A stretch of DNA of 35,600 nt from Seohaeicola zhoushanensis. GTDB taxonomy: Bacteria; Pseudomonadota; Alphaproteobacteria; Rhodobacterales; Rhodobacteraceae. Positions within the stretch are counted from its first letter, which is position 1, and each line of letters begins with the position of its first letter. The stretch spans positions 1 to 35,600 of the forward strand of contig NZ_BNCJ01000031.1 in NCBI RefSeq assembly GCF_014656415.1, in the 5' to 3' direction. Made by a program: the position numbers and the translations under genes. Under the pieces are notes generated by a model. That model saw only the letters and a list, made by a program, of their open reading frames with translations. It was not told where the DNA came from and did not search any database. Below, one piece after another: positions 17,853 through 25,913 of the stretch.

Positions 17853-18241
17853 CGCATGTCCTCTGGCAGGTATTTTCTAATGGAACTGGTCTTCGGGCTC
17901 AGGTCCGGATCGATGTCGCGCATTTCCATCGAGAGCATCAGGGAACCGCTGTCGAGCAGCTGCTGGCAATACCCCTGCATTGCCGCAAAGATGGTTTCAG
18001 TTGCGGCAACCTTGGCCTCGGCCGGTCGGCCCGCGCGCAAACGGACGGACATGTCGATGAAGGCGTGCTTCGGATCGCCGTCCGCCATGTAGACGTGCGT
18101 GCACGCGGTTGCGCGAACCCGAATTCCGGCTGCGGGGAACAGCTCGGTCTCTCGTGCGGTCTCTGCAATCACGCGGCACAGCTGTGCGATATCGAGCCTG
18201 CCCTCGAGATTGGGCGAGTAGTCGATGTGGAAATGTGGCAT
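17849..18241 (-). CDS. hpaF: 5-carboxymethyl-2-hydroxymuconate delta-isomerase
   Basis: A 130-residue member of the CHMI group of the tautomerase superfamily, which moves the double bond of 5-carboxymethyl-2-hydroxymuconate before decarboxylation. After Met removal the chain starts PHFHIDYSPNLEG, with the N-terminal proline that acts as catalytic base in this superfamily. The segments RVRATACTHVYMADG and FIDMSVRLRAGR match HpaF. ATG at 18241 is preceded by AAGGAGGAG, an optimal ribosome binding site. It is the first gene of the hpa operon, and the operator-bearing promoter lies directly upstream. Confidence 0.93.
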   Translation of the reverse strand: MPHFHIDYSPNLEGRLDIAQLCRVIAETARETELFPAAGIRVRATACTHVYMADGDPKHAFIDMSVRLRAGRPAEAKVAATETIFAAMQGYCQQLLDSGSLMLSMEMRDIDPDLSPKTSSIRKYLPEDMR

Positions 18242-18250
18242 GGCTCCTCC

Positions 18251-18288
18251 TTAATTTAACGTGTTAAGCAAATTGCCGGATTTGTCAA
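18251..18288 (-). promoter_or_regulatory. Promoter with operator copy 2, upstream of hpaF
   Basis: On the minus strand a perfect -35 TTGACA (18288-18283) is followed 16-17 bases later by a weak -10 (TAACAC or AACACG). The operator TTTAACGTGTTAAG (18255-18268) covers this -10 and the probable start of transcription, and ends about 13 bp before the hpaF ATG. It has two differences from the copy at 10511-10524 in the palindrome, and the flanks TTAA and CAA are also shared. Repression by the HpaR homologue is inferred. Confidence 0.72.
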
Positions 18289-18364
18289 GCCACATCCGCC
18301 GTCTCACAACCGGATCGTCGTTAATGCGCGATGGAAGCCGAACCTCCCCTATTGCGGCGGGACA

Positions 18365-19210
18365 TCAGACCCGCCGTTCTGCTGCCTGCACGGTGTTCAG
18401 CATCAGGCACGCGATGGTCATCGGCCCTACACCGCCTGGCACCGGCGTAGCCGCTGCGACCGATGGATCAAGTTCGTCAAAGGCCACATCGCCGCGGATG
18501 GAGCCGTCCGCCATCCGGGTGATGCCCACATCAATCACCACAGCGCCGGGTTTGATCCAGTCGCCGCGCACGAGGCCCGGTGACCCGGCTGCCACCACGA
18601 CGATATCTGCACCGCTCACGATGCCGTGAAGGCCGCGCGTTTCGATATGGGTGACCGTCACCGTGCATTCGCGTTCGAGAAGCAGCAAGGCGACCGGCTT
18701 GCCAACTATATTCGACTTGCCGATGACCACCGCGTTCAGCCCTCGGAAGTCGGTCACGACCGTCTCCAGAAGCCGCATGACCCCGAGCGGGGTGCAGGGC
18801 ACCAGCCCGTCGGTTCCGATCGACAGACGTCCAACGTTGACGGGATGGAAACCGTCGACATCCTTGGCCGGGGAAATTCGGTCCAGCACCCGCCCGGCAT
18901 CGACATGTCTTGGAAGAGGAAGTTGCACCAAGATGCCATCAACTCCAGGGTCCGCATTCAACCGGTCCACGAGGGCAATGAGATCGTCTTCGCTGGTATC
19001 CGCCGCAAGGTCGTGTCGAAACGAACGGATGCCAAGCGAGTTTGCCCTGCGCTCTTTCATGGCGACATAGACCTGGCTGGCCGGATCCGCGCCGACGATG
19101 ACAACCGCAAGGCCGGGCGCCCTGCCCTGCCGAGTCGCAAAGACGCAGATGCGGTCACGCAGACCGTCGCAAAGCTGCTCTGCCAGTCCCTTTCCATCTA
19201 TGATTTTCAT
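18365..19210 (-). CDS. folD: Methylenetetrahydrofolate dehydrogenase/cyclohydrolase
   Basis: A 281-residue bifunctional enzyme that oxidises 5,10-methylene-THF and hydrolyses methenyl-THF to 10-formyl-THF. Motifs are QVYVAMKERRANSLGI with the catalytic lysine, GILVQLPLPRHV, DGFHPVNVGRL, CTPLGVMRLLE, GKSNIVGKPVALLLL (dinucleotide binding) and PVPGGVGPMT near the C-terminus. It lies 6 bp after purU and is the last gene of the transporter operon. Its presence beside a GcvT-family demethylase and purU suggests that it oxidises C1 units stripped from a methylated growth substrate. An ordinary chromosomal folD is expected elsewhere. Confidence 0.95.
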   Translation of the reverse strand: MKIIDGKGLAEQLCDGLRDRICVFATRQGRAPGLAVVIVGADPASQVYVAMKERRANSLGIRSFRHDLAADTSEDDLIALVDRLNADPGVDGILVQLPLPRHVDAGRVLDRISPAKDVDGFHPVNVGRLSIGTDGLVPCTPLGVMRLLETVVTDFRGLNAVVIGKSNIVGKPVALLLLERECTVTVTHIETRGLHGIVSGADIVVVAAGSPGLVRGDWIKPGAVVIDVGITRMADGSIRGDVAFDELDPSVAAATPVPGGVGPMTIACLMLNTVQAAERRV

Positions 19211-19216
19211 GCCGTA

Positions 19217-20074
19217 TCACCGCTTGAATACGACCGTCTTGGTCCCGTTGATCACGACCCGGTCCTCGAGATATGCGCTGACAGCGCGCGCCAGGACCCG
19301 CCGCTCGATGTCCCGTCCCTTGCGCACAAGATCCTCGGCCGTATCGTAGTGGGTGATCGGCTCCACGTCCTGAGCGATGATCGGACCCTCGTCGAGGTCC
19401 TCCGTGACAAAATGCGCGGTCGCGCCGATCAGCTTCACGCCCCGGTCAAAGGCCTGGTGGTAGGGCTTGGCCCCCTTGAAACCCGGCAGGAACGAATGAT
19501 GGATGTTGATGCAGCGTCCCGACAGAAAGGCCGAAAGATCGTCCGACAGGATCTGCATGTAGCGCGCCAGCACCACCAGATCCGCGCCGGTTTCCGTGAC
19601 AAGCGCCTTGATCTGCGCCTCCTGCTCGGGCTTCGTGTCCTTGGTGGTCGGCAGGTGCGTGTAGGTTGTATGGGCCAGCGTCCCCGCATCCAGGGCATCC
19701 GCCGGATGGTTCCCTGCAACGCCTACCAGGTCCATCGGCAGTTCTCCGATGCGGTGGCGATAGATCAGATCGACAAGGCAGTGGTCGAACTTGCTGACCA
19801 GGACCAGCACCTTCTTGCGCGTGCCCGCAGGCGTGATCCGGTAGTCGAACCCGTGGTCCTGCGAGATATCGGCAAACCCTTTGGTCACCTTCGGCATCTG
19901 GTCCTGACCGACGAAGTTGAACGCGACCCGCATGAAAAACTTGCCTGTCACCGGGTCGTCGAACTGCTCGGCCTCGACGATATTGGCGCCGTGACGGGCA
20001 AGGAAGGTACTGACCGCCGCGACGATGCCGGGGTGGTTGATGCAGGACAGGGTGATGACATTGGCGTCGGCCAT
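19217..20074 (-). CDS. purU: Formyltetrahydrofolate deformylase
   Basis: A 285-residue enzyme hydrolysing 10-formyl-THF to formate and free THF. The N-terminal ACT-type regulatory part (ITLSCINHPGIVAAVSTFLA, about 7-26) is followed by the formyltransferase-fold domain with CINIHHSFLPGFKGAKPY and GATAHFVTEDLDEGPII. The Asn, His and Asp catalytic triad of the family lies in these two segments. ATG at 20074 is preceded by GGAG. In this operon it would regenerate THF for the demethylase while releasing formate, as seen in other folate-dependent demethylation clusters. Confidence 0.95.
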   Translation of the reverse strand: MADANVITLSCINHPGIVAAVSTFLARHGANIVEAEQFDDPVTGKFFMRVAFNFVGQDQMPKVTKGFADISQDHGFDYRITPAGTRKKVLVLVSKFDHCLVDLIYRHRIGELPMDLVGVAGNHPADALDAGTLAHTTYTHLPTTKDTKPEQEAQIKALVTETGADLVVLARYMQILSDDLSAFLSGRCINIHHSFLPGFKGAKPYHQAFDRGVKLIGATAHFVTEDLDEGPIIAQDVEPITHYDTAEDLVRKGRDIERRVLARAVSAYLEDRVVINGTKTVVFKR

Positions 20075-20112
20075 TTCGGTCTCCTATTCAGACAATGACA
20101 AGGGATTGTGGG

Positions 20113-20820
20113 TCAGCCGGACACGCCCGACAGGCCAATGGCGCTTTCCAGCACGTCCGGGCGGGTGCGCAACGCGTCGGATGTGCCGGAAAACACGACC
20201 CGTCCTCGTTGCAGCACCAGCACGCGGTCGCAGAAATCCAGCACGGTGCCGACATGCTGTTCCACCAGCACGCAACCCAGGTTGCGGTCGCTAACCAGTT
20301 TGCGGATCGCCGCCATGACATCCTGCGAGACTAGCGGTGAAAGGCCCTCCAGCGGTTCGTCCAGCAGCAGGAAGGTTGGCCGGTTCATCAATGCCCGCGC
20401 GATCGACAGCATCTGCTGTTCGCCGCCGCTGAGGTCGGCGCCCAGATTGCCCAGCCGCTCCTTCAGCCGTGGAAAGAGAGCGAAGGCATCTGCCATGTCC
20501 GCCGCCGTGCCGCCGCCTGCCATCAGGTTTTCGCGCACGGTGAGCGAGCGGAAGATGTCGCGGGTCTGCGGCACCACGCCAATGCCGGCGCGGCTGCGGG
20601 CCCATGGCGGAAGATTGCTCAGATCGCGGTCGCCGGCACGCACGGTACCCTTGAGGATCTGCGCCCCGCCGGTCATCGCGCTGAGCATGGTCGTCTTGCC
20701 CGCGCCGTTCCGGCCCAGAACCCCGATGCGTTCGCCGGGCGCGACGGTCAGGTCGATCTCTTCGATGATCGTCGTGGCGCCGTATCCGGCTGAAACGCCA
20801 TTCCATGCGATGCCGTTCAA
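20113..20820 (-). CDS. livF: Branched-chain-amino-acid-type ABC transporter ATPase (LivF)
   Basis: A 235-residue ATP-binding subunit of the HAAT/Liv transporter class. Walker A is GRNGAGKTT (about 35-43), the signature is LSGGEQQML, Walker B is FLLLDEPLEG, and the switch His occurs in LVEQHVG. The start codon is TTG at 20820, overlapping the livG stop as TTGA, which implies coupled translation; no ATG in frame suits the family start. Together with LivG it drives import by LivHM. The substrate is unknown; this transporter class also carries aromatic acids and amides. Confidence 0.93.
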   Translation of the reverse strand: MNGIAWNGVSAGYGATTIIEEIDLTVAPGERIGVLGRNGAGKTTMLSAMTGGAQILKGTVRAGDRDLSNLPPWARSRAGIGVVPQTRDIFRSLTVRENLMAGGGTAADMADAFALFPRLKERLGNLGADLSGGEQQMLSIARALMNRPTFLLLDEPLEGLSPLVSQDVMAAIRKLVSDRNLGCVLVEQHVGTVLDFCDRVLVLQRGRVVFSGTSDALRTRPDVLESAIGLSGVSG

Positions 20821-21566
20821 TGTGCCGCCTCCCCGAAATAAACCCTTCGGACCTCTTCGTTCGCCGCGATCTCGGACGGGGTGCCGGTACAGATCACCGC
20901 GCCCGAGACCAGAACGACGATTTCGGTCGCGAAACGGAAGACAAGGTCCATGTCATGTTCGATGAAGACGACGCCCAGATCCTCCGGCAGGTCGTCGATG
21001 GCGTCCATGATGATATGGCTTTCGCTCTGCGGCACCCCTGCCGCGGGTTCATCCAGCAAGAGCACGCGCGGCTCCATCACCAGCGCGATGCCCAGTTCGA
21101 CCAGCCGCTGTTCGCCGTAGGCCAGCCGCGCGACCGGCGTGTCGGCGCGGTCGGTCAGGCGCAGCTGCGCCAGCACCCGCGCCACCGCTTCGTCCAGCGC
21201 CTGCTCCACCGCGGTGCGTCGCAGGATGGCATAGCTGCGGCGCTGCCGGTGGATCGCCCCGATCCGTAGATTCTCGGCTACGGTCATCGACCCGAACAGC
21301 CGCGTGACCTGAAAGGTGCGGATCAGCCCGCGGGCGGCGCGCACGGGCTCCGGCAGCGCCGAGACATCCTCGCCCATCAGCCGGACCGACCCGCCGGAGG
21401 CGGCCAGCGCGCCGGTGATCAGGTTCACCAGCGTCGTCTTGCCCGCCCCGTTCGGCCCGATCAGCGCCATCCGCGCGCCCGGCTCTAACGTCAGGTCAAC
21501 ATGATTGGTGACCTTCAGCCCGCCGAAGCTCTTGGTCAGGTTGCGCACTTCCAGCAAAGCGGTCAT
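20817..21566 (-). CDS. livG: Branched-chain-amino-acid-type ABC transporter ATPase (LivG)
   Basis: A 249-residue ATP-binding subunit. It begins MTALLEVRNLTKSFGGLKV, with Walker A GPNGAGKTT, the LivG-type insertion after GLIRTFQVTRLF, Walker B RVLLLDEPAAG and the switch His in FIEHDMDLV. The ABC signature region reads ARLAYGEQRLVELG, so the usual LSxGxQ is replaced by LAYGEQ, a common LivG variant. The frame is open about 170 codons further upstream, but that part is the antisense-frame shadow of livM. ATG at 21566 overlaps the livM stop (ATGA). Confidence 0.93.
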   Translation of the reverse strand: MTALLEVRNLTKSFGGLKVTNHVDLTLEPGARMALIGPNGAGKTTLVNLITGALAASGGSVRLMGEDVSALPEPVRAARGLIRTFQVTRLFGSMTVAENLRIGAIHRQRRSYAILRRTAVEQALDEAVARVLAQLRLTDRADTPVARLAYGEQRLVELGIALVMEPRVLLLDEPAAGVPQSESHIIMDAIDDLPEDLGVVFIEHDMDLVFRFATEIVVLVSGAVICTGTPSEIAANEEVRRVYFGEAAH

Positions 21567-22522
21567 GGCGCGCGCCTCCCTGTCAGCCAGGCGTGGATCA
21601 GCGCGATCCCCCGCGTCAGCCCGCCCGGCAGGAACAGCACAATGACCACGAGGATGAGCCCGATGAACAGCATCCATCGCACCGGGTCGATAGAGGCCGC
21701 ATAGTGGTGGATGACCGTGAACACCAGCGTGCCGACCAGTGCACCCCAAAGCCGCCCTGTCCCGCCCAGCACCAGCATCACGAGGATCTCGGCCGAATAG
21801 GTGACGCTCAGGCTGGACAGGCCTACGACCTGCACCGTCTGCGCCGACAACGCCCCGGCCAGCCCGGCGATTCCCCCCGACAGGGTGTAAACCACGACCC
21901 GGTGCCGGTAGACCCGCCCGCCGAGCGATCCGACCCGGCCCGCATCGTCGCGAATGGCTCGCACGGTCTGCCCGAAGGGCGTCACCATCAGCCGCCGCAA
22001 CAGGACAAAGACGATCCACAGCACGGCAAGGCTGTACCAGAAGGCCAGCTTGCCGAAGAAATCGAACTCCCACACGCCCAGCACCGGCTGCATGGTGAAG
22101 CCGAAAAGACCATCGTCGCCGCCGGTCACGTCGCGCGCCTTGCTGACGATCTCGTACAGGACTTGGCTGATCGCGACGGTCATCATCAGAAACGTCAGCC
22201 CGTGCGCCCGCATCAGCATCAGCGCCGTCGCACCCGCCACGACCGCACCCGCCAGTGCGCCGGCAATCAGCCCGGTCAGCGGTTCGGACCAGACATGCAG
22301 CGCATAAAGCCCAGCCGCATACGCCCCTGCCCCGAACATCGCCGCATGGCCAAGCGTCGCCAGCCCGGCAAAGCCGACCACCAGGTCAAGTGACAGGACA
22401 AGGATCGCCGTGATCGCGATCTGCGCCAGAAACGCCTGTTGCGAGGGGTAGAGCGCCAGCAGGATCAACCCGGCCAGAGGCACGGCCAGATCGCCAAGGA
22501 TGCGCGTCGGGAACGAAGTCAT
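21563..22522 (-). CDS. livM: Branched-chain-amino-acid-type ABC transporter permease (LivM)
   Basis: A 319-residue integral membrane protein of the LivM type, with repeated hydrophobic helices and the conserved DLVVGFAGLATLGHAAMFGAG-like segment near residues 45-65, followed by ALMLMRAHGLTFLMMTVAIS and GRLWGALVG. The start is ATG at 22522, or TTG two codons upstream at 22528; neither has a clear ribosome binding site, and the livH stop is at 22530. It forms the membrane channel with LivH. Confidence 0.92.
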   Translation of the reverse strand: MTSFPTRILGDLAVPLAGLILLALYPSQQAFLAQIAITAILVLSLDLVVGFAGLATLGHAAMFGAGAYAAGLYALHVWSEPLTGLIAGALAGAVVAGATALMLMRAHGLTFLMMTVAISQVLYEIVSKARDVTGGDDGLFGFTMQPVLGVWEFDFFGKLAFWYSLAVLWIVFVLLRRLMVTPFGQTVRAIRDDAGRVGSLGGRVYRHRVVVYTLSGGIAGLAGALSAQTVQVVGLSSLSVTYSAEILVMLVLGGTGRLWGALVGTLVFTVIHHYAASIDPVRWMLFIGLILVVIVLFLPGGLTRGIALIHAWLTGRRAP

Positions 22523-22529
22523 GGTCAAT

Positions 22530-23402
22530 TCACAGTCTGGACTTGCGGTGAAACAGTCCGTCGGGCCGCCAGCTGAGCACCAGCAGCATCACGACAAAGA
22601 GGCCGATGGTCGCGAAACCGGGGGCAAGATACTTGCCCGCAGTCTCGACCGTACCCAAAAGCAGGGCGGCGATCAGGCTGCCGAAGACGCTGCCCGGCCC
22701 GCCGACAGCGACGACGGCCAGGAACAGCACAAGGTACTTCAGCGGATAATATGGCTCTACCGGCAGCAGTTCGGCGCCGACTACGCCGCCCAGCCCTGCC
22801 AGCGCCGCGCCGACGGAAAAGGCAATGGCATAGACGCGACGGGTGTTGATCCCAAGCTCGCCGGCGGCGCGGGCATTGTCCACCGTTGCACGCAGACGGA
22901 TGCCGAACATCGTCCGGTCCAGGAGCAGCCAGATCGCGAGAAGCGACAGCAGCCCTACGACAGCGGCCACGATCCTCTGCGTCGGCATGACCCGGAAACC
23001 CAGGTCCGAGGCCCCGCGCAGCATGTCCGGCAGCGGCACCGGCACCAGCGAATTGCCGAACAGCATCCCCGCCAGCGCAATCCCGATGAACACAAGCCCG
23101 ATGGTCAGCAACACCTGATCGAGTTCCGGCCGACCATACATCCAGCGGATGACGCTGATTTCCAGCCCTAAGGCGATGATCCCGGCGACGATCGCCGCCA
23201 GGATCAGGGCCAGGATATAGGGCACCCCGGCCATGGTGATCAGGCTTGCGGCCGCATAGCCCCCGATCATCGCGAACATGCCATGCGCCAGATTGACAAA
23301 TCGCATCAGGCCCAGAGTGACGGTCAGGCCGACCGACACCATGAACAGCACCATGCCGTAGGCAAAGCCGTCGATCAGGATGCTCGCGAGAAGGGATGCC
23401 AT
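22530..23402 (-). CDS. livH: Branched-chain-amino-acid-type ABC transporter permease (LivH)
   Basis: A 290-residue integral membrane protein of the LivH type. The start ASILIDGFAYGMVLFMVSVG and the motif GLMRFVNLAHGMFAMIGGY are characteristic, as is the later GxxAALAGLGGVVGAELLPVEP region. It pairs with LivM. It lies 12 bp downstream of the periplasmic binding protein gene. Confidence 0.93.
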   Translation of the reverse strand: MASLLASILIDGFAYGMVLFMVSVGLTVTLGLMRFVNLAHGMFAMIGGYAAASLITMAGVPYILALILAAIVAGIIALGLEISVIRWMYGRPELDQVLLTIGLVFIGIALAGMLFGNSLVPVPLPDMLRGASDLGFRVMPTQRIVAAVVGLLSLLAIWLLLDRTMFGIRLRATVDNARAAGELGINTRRVYAIAFSVGAALAGLGGVVGAELLPVEPYYPLKYLVLFLAVVAVGGPGSVFGSLIAALLLGTVETAGKYLAPGFATIGLFVVMLLVLSWRPDGLFHRKSRL

Positions 23403-23414
23403 GCGACCGCGTCC

Positions 23415-24584
23415 TTACTTCTGCGCGCCGAAGTCGGGCTGCGCCTCGTAGGTCTTGTATTCGCGGTTGACCAACCGGCCGTCCGCGTCTTTCTCGACCT
23501 TTCGGATATAGACGTTCTGCACGATGTCGCGGGTGTCGGCGTCAATCGTGATCGGCCCACGCGGGCTTTCCCAGCTCTTGCCCTTGATCGCCGCGATGGC
23601 CGCATCCGGATCCGTTTTGCCGCCCGTCGCGCGGATCATCTCGTAGAGCGCGTGGGTGCCGTCAAAGGCTGCGACCGTTGCCGGGTTAGGCTCGGCATTC
23701 GGATAGAGTTCCTTCAGTTTGGCCTTGAAGGCGTCGTTTTCCGGCGACTCGTGCGCGGCCGAGTAGAAATACCCGGTCTCAAGCCCCAGTGCTGCGTCGC
23801 CAAGCGACTGAAGGTCGACCTCCTGAGTTTCGGAGGTACCGACAAATGCGATCCCTGCCTTGTCCAGCCCGTTGTCGCGATAGGCGTTGACAAAGCTGTA
23901 GGTCGGCGGACCGTAGGGCAGGAAGACGAACAGCGCATCCGGCTTCTTCAACTGGATCGACTGGAGATACGGTCCGAAGTCGGTGGTCGACAGCGGCATC
24001 CGGATCGATTCCAGCACCTCGCCACCGCCCTCGGTGAACGCCTTGGCAAAGTTGGTTTCCGCATCGACGCCGGGCGCGTAATCACTGACCGCCGTCACCA
24101 CCGTCTTGTACCCCTTGTCCAGCGCATCCTGCGCCGTCGGCACCGACACCTGCGCCAGCGTGTTGGACGTGCGCACGTAATATTCGGACTGCGACACCAC
24201 GGCCGAGGCCGAGGCGTTGAAGATCACAGTCGGGATCTTCGCCTGCTGTGAAATCCCGGCTGCAGCAATGGCATTGGGCGTGAAGACGAAGCCGGCAAGA
24301 TACTGAACGCCATCCTTGGCAACCAGCTCTTGGGCTAGCGCACGCGCCTGGCCCGGATCGGGTTTCTGCAAATCGCGCCAGATGAATTCGACCTCGATAC
24401 CGTCGGCGGGCTGGCCGTTCATCGCGACATAGGTTTCGACCCCCTGCCGGAACGGCTCTCCGAACGACCCCGAGAACGGTCCCGAGAACGGCCCGATCAC
24501 GCCGACCTTCACGGTTTCGGCCATCGCGGGCGCTGTCATCGCAAGCGCGACAGCCCCGGCTCTCAATACGGTTCCAAATGACAT
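23415..24584 (-). CDS. Liv-type ABC transporter periplasmic substrate-binding protein
   Basis: A 389-residue secreted protein of the type I periplasmic-binding fold used by HAAT transporters. The signal peptide (RAGAVALAMTAPAMA) is cut before ETVKVGVIGPFSGPFSGSFG, which is the family start of the mature chain. Later landmarks are AGFVFTPNAIAAAG and TVAAFDGTHALYEMI. ATG at 24584 has GGGAGG upstream. It lies between the GcvT-family demethylase and the permeases, so the ligand is probably the methylated compound that the demethylase uses, or its precursor. The ligand cannot be named from the sequence. Confidence 0.92.
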   Translation of the reverse strand: MSFGTVLRAGAVALAMTAPAMAETVKVGVIGPFSGPFSGSFGEPFRQGVETYVAMNGQPADGIEVEFIWRDLQKPDPGQARALAQELVAKDGVQYLAGFVFTPNAIAAAGISQQAKIPTVIFNASASAVVSQSEYYVRTSNTLAQVSVPTAQDALDKGYKTVVTAVSDYAPGVDAETNFAKAFTEGGGEVLESIRMPLSTTDFGPYLQSIQLKKPDALFVFLPYGPPTYSFVNAYRDNGLDKAGIAFVGTSETQEVDLQSLGDAALGLETGYFYSAAHESPENDAFKAKLKELYPNAEPNPATVAAFDGTHALYEMIRATGGKTDPDAAIAAIKGKSWESPRGPITIDADTRDIVQNVYIRKVEKDADGRLVNREYKTYEAQPDFGAQK

Positions 24585-24644
24585 GTTTGTCCTCCCTTGG
24601 ATGTGTGATTGGCAACCGGACCCGCCCGTCCGGCTGCCGGAATT

Positions 24645-25913
24645 TCAATAGGACGCGCGGCGGTTGTCCTGTTTGTAGGGTGCGGGCTGAACGGTCGCGC
24701 GGATCTCGATCTGCGGATGGCCGGGGTTGCCCCAGACGACGCTGACCTCGTTGCCGATCTCGGCCTCGGCCACGTCCATGGTTGCCAGCGACAGCATCTC
24801 GCGGAAAAAATAGGAATACCCGCGCGACGTTGTTGCGCCGACCTCACTGCCGCCCTTGACGACCTTGTCGCAGTACATGAAGCCGCGTTGTTCGCGGGGC
24901 ATCTCCATGTAGTCATATGGATCGCCCTGCTTGAACAGAGAGGCATAGACCTTGACCAGATCCTCCGGGTTCCAGACCAACGTGCGGATCACCCGACGCG
25001 GATTGGCCTTTTCCTCTGTCAGTGCATCGCGACCGATGAAGTCGTGCCCGGTATGGATGCGGTTGGCCCAGCCCAGTTCGACCGGGCTGCGATACCAGTC
25101 GGAGATCTGCTTGCCCTCGAAGCTGCCCGCAACGTTGAAAGTCGAGGCGAAGGCGGGCATCGCATCCCGGAATTCCTTAAGATAATCCGCCATGTCCGGC
25201 TCGAAGATCGCCGGCAGGTAATCGGTTACGATCGTCGGGAAACAGGCTTCCAGATGGTTGATGAAGGCCGTCCGCCCGCCGAGTTTGCGGATGCCGAAAT
25301 CCTTGCCCGCCTCGATGATCGCGTCATATACCTCCTGGCTCTTCTTGATGTCGCCCTGAAGCTCGAAGCCCAGTTCACCAGCCATGCCCTGCCGCAGGGC
25401 GACGACGTCGCAGCCGGCGATCTTGATGTGCCCGTTGTACATGAACTTCACGTCACGCAGGCTCTCACCGCAGGCCTTTTCGACCACATGGATCGCCTCG
25501 GGCCCCTGCACCTGGAAGTTGAACCAGTCGTCCGCCTGGGAAGTCGCGTCGTAGTCGCCGTGGCGCAGGTTGTAATCCACCCAAAAGGTGCCGCGCCCGA
25601 AGTGCATGTACTCGTCCTCGCCCAGACGGGTCAGGATACCTTCAGCGATCAGCTTGCCGTTCTTGTCTGTATGGATGACATGTTTCGACTGGTTGAGGTC
25701 AAACTTGGCGAAGTTGTTGACCGAAGTGTCCGCGAAAAGTTTCAGGACGTCCGGCCCCCGGAACCGCCGCTCCCACAGGAACGACCAGTCGCCGATGTAG
25801 CAGCCCTCCTTCCAGGACATGCTTTCGTCCTGCCAGTCAGTATATTCCGGCTGCCCCCACCTGGTCGTAAAATATCCTTCGGGTGTTTTTCTCAGTTGGT
25901 CGAATTCTGGCAT
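24645..25913 (-). CDS. GcvT-family THF-dependent methyltransferase, second copy
   Basis: A 422-residue relative of LigM-type O-demethylases and a distant paralogue of the protein at 2315-3613. Shared landmarks are SWKEGCYIGDWSF (about 33-45), FQVQGPEAIHVVEKACGESL (133-152), GMAGELGFELQGD and HTGHDFIGRDAL. In my alignment from memory, the LigM Tyr247 position is Ala216 here (LGGRTAFINH), while an arginine matching LigM Arg122 is kept (Arg107 in HFGRGTF). The chemistry may therefore differ from aryl O-demethylation. ATG at 25913 with GGAG 7 bases upstream fits the family; the frame is open for 57 more codons, which look non-coding. It heads the transporter, purU and folD operon and follows the GntR gene. 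Confidence 0.82.
   Translation of the reverse strand: MPEFDQLRKTPEGYFTTRWGQPEYTDWQDESMSWKEGCYIGDWSFLWERRFRGPDVLKLFADTSVNNFAKFDLNQSKHVIHTDKNGKLIAEGILTRLGEDEYMHFGRGTFWVDYNLRHGDYDATSQADDWFNFQVQGPEAIHVVEKACGESLRDVKFMYNGHIKIAGCDVVALRQGMAGELGFELQGDIKKSQEVYDAIIEAGKDFGIRKLGGRTAFINHLEACFPTIVTDYLPAIFEPDMADYLKEFRDAMPAFASTFNVAGSFEGKQISDWYRSPVELGWANRIHTGHDFIGRDALTEEKANPRRVIRTLVWNPEDLVKVYASLFKQGDPYDYMEMPREQRGFMYCDKVVKGGSEVGATTSRGYSYFFREMLSLATMDVAEAEIGNEVSVVWGNPGHPQIEIRATVQPAPYKQDNRRASY

Noticed and set aside
18626-20098. A 490-codon plus-strand open frame
   Set aside because: Antisense to folD and purU, without family features of its own.
21567-22073. The upstream extension of the livG frame
   Set aside because: It is the out-of-frame shadow of livM; the livG homology starts at MTALLEVRNLTKSF.
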